NCBI RefSeq assembly: GCF_000722875.1
Contig: NZ_JFHR01000032.1
Coordinates: forward strand, 1-58,246
Source: Sphingobium chlorophenolicum
GTDB lineage: Bacteria > Pseudomonadota > Alphaproteobacteria > Sphingomonadales > Sphingomonadaceae
Reading direction: 5' to 3'
Length of the DNA: 58,246 nt
Of the stretch, positions 49,417 to 58,106 are shown piece after piece; within the stretch, counting starts at the first letter, position 1; each line of letters starts with the position of its first letter. A model generated the notes under the pieces. The model made no database searches and was not told the origin of the DNA. It worked only from the letters and a program-made list of their open reading frames with translations. The translations under genes and the position numbers were made by a program.

Positions 49417-50214
49417 TCAATGACCCAGCAACAGGGGATATTTGCTGCGCGTCAGCAACCGCTTGGTAACGCCGCCAAATGTTTCCATCAGCCTGCCGCG
49501 CCCATAGGCGCCCATAACCAGATAGTCGGCCCTGAACCGCGCACATTCCTCTTCGATGATGACTTCAATCGGATGCAGGCGATCGTTTATGCTGCGGATC
49601 GTCGCATCGACGCCATGTCGCGACAGATATCGCGCGGAGTCGGCAGGCGCAGCCTCGATCGATCCATCATGGATCGTCAGCACCTCCACCTCGTCCGCCA
49701 GCGCGAGCAGCGGCGCGGACGCGCGCATGGTCGCGATGCAGGACTGCCTGCCGTCCCAAGCCAGCACAGCTCTGCCGATGTTGAAGCGCTCAAGTGTCTG
49801 GGGCACCGCCAGCACGGGCACGCGTGCATGCATCAGAACCTGGCTGGTCACCATCCGCATGTCCGGCAGAGGAAATTGGTCCAGTTGCCGGTTCAGGACG
49901 ACCACATCCGCAAGGCTGGCTTCCTTCAGAAGGCAGCTTGCAAATTCTCCTGTTACGTCGATCCAGTCCCAAGGCACATCTTCCTTCGCGAGGCGAGCCG
50001 TAAGTCGCTCCTTGTTGCGCGCCTCGCTTTCCCGCTCATCCACCAGCACGGCGCCCTGTCCGATGCCGACATACATGTCCCCTGCCACAACTATCAGCGG
50101 CGTGACATCGACGCACCGCAAATGACCGCCAAGCGCGCGGGTCAGATCCAATGCAGCCTGCAGCCGGGCTTCCTGGCCCTCATCGTCATGCACGAGCAGA
50201 AGTATGTTTTTCAT
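49417..50214 (-). CDS. Universal stress protein, tandem UspA domains (second copy)
   Basis: 265 residues, a paralogue of the protein at 28.6-29.4 kb: MKNILLLVHDDEGQEARLQAALDLTR at the start and GAYGRGRLMETFGGVTKRLL near the end. It has two Usp halves with the second carrying the nucleotide-binding glycine pattern. AAGGAGG five bases before ATG 50214 gives very strong initiation. TACGGA at 50280-50285, 66 bases upstream, places it in the putative regulon. Confidence 0.92.
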   Translation of the reverse strand: MKNILLLVHDDEGQEARLQAALDLTRALGGHLRCVDVTPLIVVAGDMYVGIGQGAVLVDERESEARNKERLTARLAKEDVPWDWIDVTGEFASCLLKEASLADVVVLNRQLDQFPLPDMRMVTSQVLMHARVPVLAVPQTLERFNIGRAVLAWDGRQSCIATMRASAPLLALADEVEVLTIHDGSIEAAPADSARYLSRHGVDATIRSINDRLHPIEVIIEEECARFRADYLVMGAYGRGRLMETFGGVTKRLLTRSKYPLLLGH

Positions 50215-50279
50215 CCTGTCCTCCTTAGGAGTTCAGGATGAGGGTAAGGTTTTAATCTGCCGCGCAATATTAGGATAGT

Positions 50280-50285
50280 TACGGA
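50280..50285 (+). promoter_or_regulatory. TACGGA site upstream of the second usp gene
   Basis: TTACGGA at 50279-50285 lies 65-71 bases before the Usp start codon. The same hexamer flanks ppsA and lies upstream of the sulfur operon. Confidence 0.4.
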
Positions 50286-50411
50286 TATGTCGACTAGGCC
50301 AAGGCATTAGAGGAGTCCGCTTGCAGCAATTCGCATTAAGCTGCTCGACTGGGCGCGTGGCGGCCGCGACATCGGATTTGGCCCCTCGCACCTGCGAGGA
50401 GCCAGCCCGCT

Positions 50412-50531
50412 TCAGATTTCGGTTCCGCCCAGATCTGGCGGGGGCTTGAGCGCGCGCTTCGCGCCGACTTTGCATCCGGCGTTCCACGACACCCGCCCGC
50501 GAGCGGCGGGATCAAATTCTGATAATCCCAT
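50412..50531 (-). pseudogene. Fragment of a tyrosine-type site-specific integrase
   Basis: The frame from ATG 50531 reads GLSEFDPAARGRVSWNAG, then KVGAKRALKP, a sequence seen at the N-terminus of integrases that continue with QIWAIRFWLD. Here the frame breaks after RALKP and ends at 50412, with RQIWA appearing in another frame. It is a decayed piece, not a working recombinase. Recognition rests on memory of the family. Confidence 0.45.
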
Positions 50532-50780
50532 GATACATCTCCAGTGGCCATGATGGCCCAGGGGATGAACGTCCAACCAAGCAGGATGCGGCATATCAGG
50601 GTCCGCCGCGATGTGCATCGAAGTTAGGGAAATTCGATAAACTCGCCTGATTTCCTTATAGATCACCTCTGATGGCGATCCATGCCTGCCACTCGACCGC
50701 CAAATTTAGCTGTCGATGTGAGAACCGGCCGGTCCTTGCCACAGACCACATCCAATGCTGTCTTACTCACGGAGGCCGCC

Positions 50781-51428
50781 ATGGGCGTTCATGAACGGAT
50801 CACCACCACGGTTTCCACTAAAGGGCAGGTTATCTTGCCCAAGGCTATCCGTGAACAGAAACATTGGGCGACGGGCACCAAGCTGATTGTGGAAGAAACG
50901 GATGAGGGCGTGCTCCTGAAGGCTGCGCCTGTTTTTGCCGCCACGAATATCGAATCTGTCTTTGGTTCGCTGCGCTCAACAAAGCCCGCTCTCTCTATCG
51001 ATGAGATGAACATGGTCATATCAGAGGAAGCAAAGCGGCGTGCGCGGATTGATACCAACATCGTCGTCCGCTTGCTGACCGCCGATGATAAAAAGCAGGC
51101 GAAGGCAGCCCGCAGCATCGTTGATGGGGACGAAATTTTTCTCGGCGTAACAGTGCTGTTGGAGGCAGAATGGGTGCTGCGAGCGGGTTATGGCTTCGCA
51201 CCCGACGAGATTGCTCGCGCGTTACGCGGCCTAGCCGGTCTTCCGGGAATGCTGGTAGAAGAGCCTGCCCATATGGCATTAGCCCTCGACTGGATGGAAC
51301 ATGGAATGGATTTCGCCGACGCTCTTCATCTTGCGCGATCCGCTCAATGCACTGAATTTCTGACCTTCGACCGGAGGTTCGCCAAACGCGCTGCGAAATT
51401 GGACGCCATCCCCGTCGTCGTGCCCTAA
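50781..51428 (+). CDS. VapB-VapC fusion: AbrB-type antitoxin joined to a PIN-domain toxin
   Basis: 215 residues. Residues 1-50 form an AbrB/SpoVT-like DNA-binding domain (TVSTKGQVILPKAIREQ). Residues about 55-88 are the usual antitoxin tail (SIDEMNMVISEEAKRR). Residues 89-215 are a PIN ribonuclease with all acidic ligands: D91 (IDTN), E128/E130 (LLEAEW), D180 (FADALH) and D197 (TFD). Normally these are two overlapping genes; here toxin and antitoxin are one frame with no separating stop. GGAGG five bases before ATG 50781 fixes the start. The toxin may be held silent in cis. Confidence 0.88.
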   Translation: MGVHERITTTVSTKGQVILPKAIREQKHWATGTKLIVEETDEGVLLKAAPVFAATNIESVFGSLRSTKPALSIDEMNMVISEEAKRRARIDTNIVVRLLTADDKKQAKAARSIVDGDEIFLGVTVLLEAEWVLRAGYGFAPDEIARALRGLAGLPGMLVEEPAHMALALDWMEHGMDFADALHLARSAQCTEFLTFDRRFAKRAAKLDAIPVVVP

Positions 51429-51648
51429 AGCCCATCCTGAACGACACGATCTAACGGGGACGTGCTCAACGACCCATAGCGGACGAAAAGCCTTAAATTT
51501 GGGAGCGGGTTGCCGACGTCCGCTTCTCTAATGCCTGCTACCATCGCGTGACAGATGACGCCGTACCAAGCTCCACATGCTAATTTGTGGGAACTACCGG
51601 GGCTGGCGAGCACTTACTAAGAAATGCCTGCTTTTTTAGGAGAATGCC

Positions 51649-52410
51649 TTGAGTGGATCCGGCCGCTGGCCAAACCGGCTGATCATCGTCCGCCATGGGC
51701 AGAGCGCCGGGAACGTCGCGCGCGATGCTGCGCATGAGGCGCAGGAGGATCGCATCCTTCTCTCTATCCGCGATGCCGATGTGCCACTCAGCGATCTTGG
51801 GCGGGAGCAAGCGGCGGCGCTAGGACACTGGTTCGCAGAGCAGCCGGAGGAAGACCGACCGGAGGTCATTCTATCCTCGCCTTACCTCCGCGCCTGCCAG
51901 ACTGCCGATATCTTCCGGAACGTTGGCGGCGCGCCCCGAGACGAGCAGATCTGCTTCGATGAGCGCCTGCGCGAGAAAGAGTTTGGGATACTGGATGGAC
52001 TGACCCACACGGGCATCCGCCATCTCCAGCCCGAACAGGCCGCGTCGCGGCAGTTGCTCGGTAAATTTTACCATCGCTCACCGGGCGGGGAGAGCTGGTG
52101 CGACGTGATCCTGCGGTTGCGGTCTGTAATGGACACCATCTCGCTCCATTATGCGGGCAAACGGGTGATGATCTTCTCCCATCAGGTCGTGATACTGTGC
52201 TTACGCTATATTATCGAAAATCTGGGCGAGCAGGAGATACTCGCCATTGATGCCAAGGGCGACGTAGCCAACTGCGCGATCACCGATTATCGTTTCAATG
52301 CGGAGGCAGGGAAGCTGGTGTTGCAACGCTACAATGTCACAGCGCCCATGGAGGAAGAAGCGACGCTTGTCACCAAGGCACCGGATCGCATCGCGGGTGC
52401 GCGGGGGTGA
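51649..52410 (+). CDS. Histidine phosphatase family protein (phosphoglycerate-mutase-like)
   Basis: 253 residues. The catalytic RHG motif is IIVRHGQSAGN (about residue 14), the second His is in FSHQVVI, and an acidic residue lies in FGILDG. These enzymes dephosphorylate sugars or proteins through a phospho-histidine. The start is a TTG at 51649 with AGGAGA seven bases upstream; no better ATG exists. It overlaps the next gene by four bases (GTGA). Confidence 0.87.
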   Translation: MSGSGRWPNRLIIVRHGQSAGNVARDAAHEAQEDRILLSIRDADVPLSDLGREQAAALGHWFAEQPEEDRPEVILSSPYLRACQTADIFRNVGGAPRDEQICFDERLREKEFGILDGLTHTGIRHLQPEQAASRQLLGKFYHRSPGGESWCDVILRLRSVMDTISLHYAGKRVMIFSHQVVILCLRYIIENLGEQEILAIDAKGDVANCAITDYRFNAEAGKLVLQRYNVTAPMEEEATLVTKAPDRIAGARG

Positions 52411-53306
52411 TTGAAATCGACGAAGCGTGGCTCGCCGCTCATCCTTTGCCGGGCTTTGATGCTGTGTCCGACAAGGACAGCCGTGGCCGCGTGCTGGTGG
52501 TCGGCGGGGCGGAGTTTGTGCCCGGCGCGCTGCGGCTGACGGGCGAGGCAGCGCTGCGCACCGGTGCTGGCAAGCTGCAGATGGCGACGGTGCAGGCAGT
52601 GGCGATGGCGCTGGGCGTGCTAATCCCCGAAGCGGCTATGATTGCGCTGCCTTCTGACGAAAAAGGCGAGATCGCGGCGGAGGCGGCGGATGTGCTGCGC
52701 GAACGCTTTTTGCGCTGCGACGCCCTGATCCTCGGCCCTGGCATGAGCATCGGGGAGCGGACAGACCAGTTGGTCGCGGACCTCCTCAGCGCGCCCGACG
52801 CTTCGCGCACCATTTTGCTGGACGCGGCGGCGCTGACATCGGCGCGATATCTGGAGAAACTTATCGCGGCGCATGATGGGCATGTCATCCTGACCCCACA
52901 TCATGGCGAGATGGCCCATCTGTCCGGGTTGAAAGTAGAAGCGGTGAAGGCCGACCTGGAAGGCGTGGCGCGTGATGTCGCAAGGCGGTTTAACGCTGTC
53001 ATCCTGTTGAAGGGACAGGAAAACCTGTTGGCAGAGCCGTCAGGCGAAATATTCGTGCATCGGGGCGGGACCGTGGGCCTAGCAACCGGGGGATCAGGCG
53101 ATGTGCTGGCGGGCATCATCGGCGGGCTGGCGGCACAGGGCGCGTCGCCACTCACGGCTGCCGGATGGGGAAGCTGGTTGCATGGCCGGGCGGGCGAGGT
53201 TCTGTCACGTCACGTGGCTATGGCGGGGTTTCTGGCGCGCGAACTGTCCCCGTTAATTCCGCGCCTAATCGACAATGCCAGGCTCAACAGAACCAAACTT
53301 CGTTAA
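52407..53306 (+). CDS. nnrD: NAD(P)H-hydrate dehydratase
   Basis: 299 residues of the ribokinase-like YjeF C-terminal family. LVVGGAEFVPGALRLTGEA, ILGPGMS, LTPHHGEMAHL and the ATP/ADP site GLATGGSGDVLAGIIGG are clear. It repairs hydrated NAD(P)H using ATP or ADP. The partner epimerase domain (NnrE) is not fused, unlike many bacterial versions. A GTG start overlaps the phosphatase stop. A strong hairpin and T-run follow at 53317. Confidence 0.9.
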   Translation: MIEIDEAWLAAHPLPGFDAVSDKDSRGRVLVVGGAEFVPGALRLTGEAALRTGAGKLQMATVQAVAMALGVLIPEAAMIALPSDEKGEIAAEAADVLRERFLRCDALILGPGMSIGERTDQLVADLLSAPDASRTILLDAAALTSARYLEKLIAAHDGHVILTPHHGEMAHLSGLKVEAVKADLEGVARDVARRFNAVILLKGQENLLAEPSGEIFVHRGGTVGLATGGSGDVLAGIIGGLAAQGASPLTAAGWGSWLHGRAGEVLSRHVAMAGFLARELSPLIPRLIDNARLNRTKLR

Positions 53307-53316
53307 CCGACCCAAC

Positions 53317-53340
53317 TTTGTCGTTCAGCGACAAATTTTT
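53317..53340 (+). terminator. Rho-independent terminator after nnrD
   Basis: TTTGTCG (53317-53323) and CGACAAA (53329-53335) form a seven-base stem with loop TTCAG, followed by TTTTT. It lies 11 bases after the nnrD stop. Confidence 0.75.
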
Positions 53341-53479
53341 GCTACCCTCCAGCGGACTGTCGGCTAACCTCATTGCACGCTCAAGGTCAATGGCGAATAG
53401 ACCTGTGGTTCTGGGCGGAAAAACCTGTAAATTCAGCTAGGTGACTGGCAGGTTGCCAGAAGGGAACGGGGGCGTCGAT

Positions 53480-53641
53480 ATGAGCAGAATGGAACGCGGT
53501 GCTGAGCACGCGCTTCGTAGTGAGCTGGCGAGTATGAGAGATGCCGAAGTGATGCAGACACTTGCAGAGATGCAACGGCATGCTGATCGGGCCGCAGAGC
53601 AGATAGTTCGCGACGAGATGGAGCGGCGTGGCATCGGCTAG
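53480..53641 (+). CDS. Small hypothetical protein
   Basis: 53 residues, highly charged and predicted helical (ERGAEHALRSELASMRDAEV, then ADRAAEQIVRDEMERRGIG). Heptad-like spacing suggests a coiled coil. ATG 53480 has only a G-rich stretch upstream; a GTG at 53441 gives a 66-residue form. It lies between the nnrD terminator and the Detocs-like genes. No family was recognised. Confidence 0.5.
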   Translation: MSRMERGAEHALRSELASMRDAEVMQTLAEMQRHADRAAEQIVRDEMERRGIG

Positions 53642-53813
53642 TGGGCAATAAACTCTCCGGTTTACGGCCGATCCGCAGTTGGAGACAGGACCCTCAAGAC
53701 TGGCCCGCTGCGGAAAGGCATGCCTCCCACCGAAACAGCCTGGTCAAGCATTTCAGTTGCTTGTCGGCACTGGCTTAGGCAGAAGCAAAGAAATTCATTT
53801 TGGTACAGGGCGA

Positions 53814-56800
53814 ATGAAAAAATGGGGGGGGCCGGTGCATGCGGCCCAAGCTAAGCCAGTGAGCGCGACGGTCGCGCGCACAATCAAAAAATTCTCCGAA
53901 CCCCGGCGCAACGCGATCCGAGGCGCGGTCGCCGACGCACGGCGCACAATGCCAGGCACCACTCTGCTCAATGCGGTGCGCGCCAATTCGAGTGAGACCG
54001 ATATGGCGGCCGCTGCGGTCATTCTCGAATCCCCAGCCGGGTTACGCAAGCGACGCGTCGAAGGGCTGCTGCAAAGCGACATAGCGCTCGCTCATGCACT
54101 GCACGCACTGCCGGCCAATCTCGAGGCAGCCTATGCCTGTGGCTTCTTAAACAGCTGGAAGCACGACAGTATCCGTGCATTCGAGACGATCGCAATTCTC
54201 AGTCAGATGACCGAGGTGCCGCGCGCCGATGCGATCGGTGCGCTGTTGCGCACTGCGCAGAAATGGGGCGCATCCAATTATTTGGCGCTCAAGATTGCCT
54301 ACGTGAAGGAGTTTCTTGAGCTTGCCGATGCCGAGCGGTTGGTGCTGTCGGAGATCGACGAGCTGCTTGGCCATGCCAAGAGTCCGACGATTCAATATTC
54401 GGCGCTGGAGAATCTCAAGACCCGATTGTCGATCTTCTCAGTCGCACGGCGCCACACAAACATTTTGCTCGACCATATAGATGGCGACTTTCGGCGCTAC
54501 CATAGCCTCAACAACGTCGTTGCAACGCCGTTCAGCACGGAGGATTGCGCAGGCTTTCTGCTGCGAGCCGTCGAAACCAGCCTGATCGATGCCGCGCGCT
54601 GCCTGTGGATCGTGGTCAATCTCCGAAGCCGGTTTCCTGACGTATATCGTGCGATCGAGCGCAATCTTGACCCCGAGATCCTAGGGCATTTGCTGCGTCT
54701 CCAGCGTGGAATTGCCAACTCGCCTGTCCCCGACGTACTTGCCGGCACCGCACCGCTTGCCAACCCAGACGAGGGTGCCGTGGACGAACTGCCCGGTGAG
54801 GAGCGCTCGCTTTCCCTCTACCGGCGCAGCATCGCCTTCCTCGAATTTCCGCAGCTTTGCAGCTATCGCAACGATCTTGACCGGGTGATCGGGCATCGGC
54901 TCGTCGCGCCGTTGCTGCCTGATATTTCGCGCTGGCATGCCGACGGGTTCTCAAACATTGCCACGCTCAAGCAGGCAGATGGGGTATTTGAGCTGGCCCA
55001 GCATGGTCAGGACAAGGTCCAGGTCGATACCTTTTACCGCACCTATCTCTTCCTGCGCCTCATCCAAGATGCCGCGAACCTCAGCCAACTCTCGAGCGAG
55101 GAAGTCCAGTATATTTGCGACAATACGATGCGCCTTGAGACGCTGCTGCTCGAGCGGGAACTCAAGACGATGCATCTTAACGCCTCGGATGAAGCGCGCG
55201 CGATCATCTCGGTGCTGGCGCTCGCGCTCTACCGCAGCAAGTCGTCAGATCCCGATATCGATTTCGACTTCCGCGCCAATCTCGAAGACTATATCATCCG
55301 CAACTTTGGCGGGAGCATCCCGGATTTCATCGACCATCTCGCACCTAAGAGCCCGGATGTCGCCAACTATATCGCTTCTTCTCTCGATGAAGTTACTCTG
55401 CAGAAGATGTACCAGATCATTGATTCACCGCTCGCAGCAGAGAGTGCCAGGCGTGATATCCTCACGAGCGTAGGCATTCATCTCAACAAGATCGAATACA
55501 TCATCGAGGCCGAAGCGATAGAGACGCGCGCAAAAGTCGCCAAACTTAAGGACTACTTCGACGCGAGCCGCATGTTCGTTGATTCGGTCGCGATGAACAA
55601 ATGGCTGAGCTCGAACCCATCAGCGTATACCGAGCAATATAAAGAGCTCTTGCCAAAGCTCACCGCGCGGCTGGCCGCGTCACAGAATGTTGTCACCGCC
55701 TCGGGCAAGGAGGCGACCATCGACATCGTCCAAATCACATCGACCGACGAATATCTGGTGGAACGGATCGCAACGGAAGCATTCCGCGAATTCTGCGTCA
55801 ACAACGAGTTCGGTATAGAATCCTATCTGGGACGCCGCATCCGCCACAACACACTGCAGGGCGTGATGACCAACAGCGTCGATGCTGTGCTGCGCCGCCC
55901 TGAACATCATCCGGTAATAGCTGGTACGCCATTTGGCGCTGCGCTACGTTCGTGGGAACATAGCTATAAGGTCTTCATCGAACGAATGCGGCGCGATTTC
56001 CTGCAATTCCGAAGCGAGGCCAAGCCGCAGGCGCTGTTCGACGCCAGAATCGACCCAGCTGATCAAGTGACACGACGCAATCTTAACCAGCTAGTGCAGA
56101 CCCTGCGTCGCTCAGGTCCGGAAATGCTAGATGAGCTCATCATATCTTTTTGCTGGCGCCAGATCGCACCGCAGCTAGAGTTCGCCTCACGCCAGATCCG
56201 TGTCAAAATGACGCAGGACGTAACGCAGCATCTCGATCATATTCTGCAGCGGTTCAATGGCCCCGAAGAGATCAAGATTAAGTCCGCCCTGGAAGATGCG
56301 GTCGCTTCAGTGTTCACGCAGGTAGCAAGCTGGTTTCAGGTACCTCAGACTGGCTTCGTGCCGGCGTCGATCCCCGAAATCTGCAATATTATTGATATTG
56401 AGTATGGCCGCACGGCGGCACCAACGATCGTCAGCGGGAAACCTCTACTCACCAAATATTACGGCATCTCTGTCCATCGATTATACGACTGCCTCGCCGT
56501 TCTGCTGCAAAATGCATTCAAGCACGGCAAAGCAGGCACCGACGTCACTGTACACATGTCGAGCAGCCCAATTGAGGAGACCAACCTTCATGTACTCGAG
56601 GTCGCAGTGCGATCAGTCTTACCCGCCAGCGGCGGCGAAAAATGCATAGCGCGCGTCTCGGAGGCTCTTACCTCTTCGGAAACCGGTCGCGACATGGTCA
56701 CCGAGGGCTATTCGGGGATCAAGAAAGTTAAATTCATTACGCGCCTCAACGAGGGCAAGTCGACTGTGTCGTTCGATCTGCTAGATGACGCCATCGAGCT

Positions 56801-56849
56801 TCGCTTCCGCCTCAAAACTGAAGTCGCCGGCGGGGAGAATGACGATTAG
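53814..56849 (+). CDS. dtcA: Detocs sensor DtcA-like large histidine-kinase-type ATPase
   Basis: 1011 residues. The first about 650 residues are alpha-helical and match no domain I recognise; they would form the phage sensor. A kinase-like core follows: a likely phospho-acceptor His678 in GRRIRHNTLQGVM, and ATPase N-box LLQNAFKHGKAG (N900). The usual G2 box is replaced by GYSGIKKVKF. ATG 53814 was chosen because it opens the homologous part and has AGGG upstream. It overlaps the lone-receiver gene and precedes a receiver/phosphorylase gene. This three-gene order defines Detocs, in which DtcA phosphorylates DtcB and DtcC. Confidence 0.78.
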   Translation: MKKWGGPVHAAQAKPVSATVARTIKKFSEPRRNAIRGAVADARRTMPGTTLLNAVRANSSETDMAAAAVILESPAGLRKRRVEGLLQSDIALAHALHALPANLEAAYACGFLNSWKHDSIRAFETIAILSQMTEVPRADAIGALLRTAQKWGASNYLALKIAYVKEFLELADAERLVLSEIDELLGHAKSPTIQYSALENLKTRLSIFSVARRHTNILLDHIDGDFRRYHSLNNVVATPFSTEDCAGFLLRAVETSLIDAARCLWIVVNLRSRFPDVYRAIERNLDPEILGHLLRLQRGIANSPVPDVLAGTAPLANPDEGAVDELPGEERSLSLYRRSIAFLEFPQLCSYRNDLDRVIGHRLVAPLLPDISRWHADGFSNIATLKQADGVFELAQHGQDKVQVDTFYRTYLFLRLIQDAANLSQLSSEEVQYICDNTMRLETLLLERELKTMHLNASDEARAIISVLALALYRSKSSDPDIDFDFRANLEDYIIRNFGGSIPDFIDHLAPKSPDVANYIASSLDEVTLQKMYQIIDSPLAAESARRDILTSVGIHLNKIEYIIEAEAIETRAKVAKLKDYFDASRMFVDSVAMNKWLSSNPSAYTEQYKELLPKLTARLAASQNVVTASGKEATIDIVQITSTDEYLVERIATEAFREFCVNNEFGIESYLGRRIRHNTLQGVMTNSVDAVLRRPEHHPVIAGTPFGAALRSWEHSYKVFIERMRRDFLQFRSEAKPQALFDARIDPADQVTRRNLNQLVQTLRRSGPEMLDELIISFCWRQIAPQLEFASRQIRVKMTQDVTQHLDHILQRFNGPEEIKIKSALEDAVASVFTQVASWFQVPQTGFVPASIPEICNIIDIEYGRTAAPTIVSGKPLLTKYYGISVHRLYDCLAVLLQNAFKHGKAGTDVTVHMSSSPIEETNLHVLEVAVRSVLPASGGEKCIARVSEALTSSETGRDMVTEGYSGIKKVKFITRLNEGKSTVSFDLLDDAIELRFRLKTEVAGGENDD

Positions 56850-57303
56850 TAAAATTCTTCTTGTCGAGGACGAACTTCACAAGCGTGAGGAGCTCACCGC
56901 CTGCCTGGCTGAATTCTTTGGCAACGCGTTGCAGCTTGAGCATGTCGACAGCGTGCACGCGGCATTTTGGGCAGTGTCAGCCGACGAATTCGACTTGATC
57001 ATCCTTGACATGGCGCTGCCGACATTCTCCACCGAAGGAAGCGCGGCCGAACGAGGTCATGACCAGGCGCTGGGGGGTGTCGAGGTACTTCGGGCGCTCA
57101 AGGCCCGCAACCTTGCTGCCAAGATCATCATTATCACCCAATATCCCGAGATCACAATCGGCGGTAAGCGCTATAAGCTTGACAAGGCGTCCGAGATGCT
57201 CTCGCGGCGCTACGAACAGCATGTGATTGGCGGTGTACTTTACAAGTACCGCTCACCCTCCAACAGTGTCCGGCTCACCACCTTACTGAAGAAACTGACA
57301 TGA
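56839..57303 (+). CDS. dtcB: Detocs DtcB-like lone receiver protein
   Basis: 154 residues, a receiver domain only. Acidic cluster E10-D11-E12, phospho-acceptor D57 (IILDMALP), T100 and K136 are present. A loop of about 20 residues after the phospho-site (STEGSAAERGHDQALGG) is longer than in standard receivers. In described Detocs systems DtcB acts as a phosphate sink that prevents accidental triggering. ATG 56839 has GGGGAG upstream and overlaps the sensor gene by 11 bases; it overlaps dtcC by four. Confidence 0.8.
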   Translation: MTISKILLVEDELHKREELTACLAEFFGNALQLEHVDSVHAAFWAVSADEFDLIILDMALPTFSTEGSAAERGHDQALGGVEVLRALKARNLAAKIIIITQYPEITIGGKRYKLDKASEMLSRRYEQHVIGGVLYKYRSPSNSVRLTTLLKKLT

Positions 57304-58106
57304 AGATTCTCATCATTGAAGACGATGACGCTAAGCGCGATGAGATACGCGACTTTATCTGTTCGCTTGGGGTATCCCGTGAGAATGTGCTCACTGCCCG
57401 GGACATGGCGCAATTCATGGCGCGATTCGATTCGGAAGTCGCAATCTGCGTTATCGACCTGCGCTTGCCGGCCTATGATGGCGCCGGGCCCGAGCGTAAT
57501 GGTGTAGGCATTTTGCAGGCAATCGAGCAAGCAGGCTCCCGCGCTCGGCTGCTCGCCATCAGCGCCTATCCGGCAGAATTCGAGGATATCCGTCCGCAAT
57601 TCGAGCGGCGAGGCTGCATGCTAGTCGATTTCGAGCAACGTCCGGTTTGGCGAAATGTGCTGCGCCAAATGGTGATCGAGGCACAGCGCCAAGAGCGACT
57701 TGCGTTTCTCGTCTTCTGCGCGTTGCGCACAGAGCGCGCACCATATACCGGCATGACTGAGCTTGAAGGCGAGCCCGTTTTTAAAGATAACTTGGCGCGC
57801 TACGATATCTCGATTGCCGGTCAGCGCGGCACGGTGATTGAACTTCCGCGGATGGGCCTGGTGGATGCCGCAGTTACGGCCGGTCAGTGCATCGAAAAAT
57901 TCAAGCCCAAGGTGGTGGCAATGTCCGGAATCTGCGCGGGCTTTGCGGGACGCGCCGAGCTTGGTCAGTTGCTGGTCGCTGAACTCGCTTATGAATATCA
58001 GTCCGGCAAATGGACTGCTGACGGCTTCACGCAGGAGCCATATCAGGCGCCGATCTCAGAAAACATGCGGATCATCGCACGCGAACTAAGGCGTGTGGAC
58101 ATTTAA
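57300..58106 (+). CDS. dtcC: Detocs effector DtcC-like receiver + nucleoside-phosphorylase protein, truncated
   Basis: 268 residues. The receiver (1-125) has D8-D9, D53 (VIDLRLP) and S88; the usual conserved Lys is not seen (FEQRP). From about residue 133 the PNP_UDP_1 nucleosidase fold begins (LAFLVFCALRTER, IELPRMGLVDAAV, VVAMSGICAGFAGR, YEYQSGKW) but stops after about 135 residues, roughly half the normal domain. The expected GxDMEAYA-type substrate loop is missing. The stop TAA abuts the start of an IS5-type element, so the frame was probably cut by insertion. Intact effectors cleave ATP into adenine and ribose triphosphate; this one is probably inactive. Confidence 0.8.
   Translation: MKILIIEDDDAKRDEIRDFICSLGVSRENVLTARDMAQFMARFDSEVAICVIDLRLPAYDGAGPERNGVGILQAIEQAGSRARLLAISAYPAEFEDIRPQFERRGCMLVDFEQRPVWRNVLRQMVIEAQRQERLAFLVFCALRTERAPYTGMTELEGEPVFKDNLARYDISIAGQRGTVIELPRMGLVDAAVTAGQCIEKFKPKVVAMSGICAGFAGRAELGQLLVAELAYEYQSGKWTADGFTQEPYQAPISENMRIIARELRRVDI

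Larger units (their letters stand above)
50215..50780. other. Gap with a promoter motif and a mobile-element remnant
   Basis: This 566-base gap holds the promoter side of the Usp gene, the TACGGA site, a degraded integrase piece around 50.4-50.53 kb and the promoter region of the VapBC-type fusion. No other gene was seen. Confidence 0.5.

Noticed and set aside
53661..53667. TTTACGG upstream of the Detocs genes as a FixJ-type site
   Set aside because: A single weak copy outside the stress island; likely chance.
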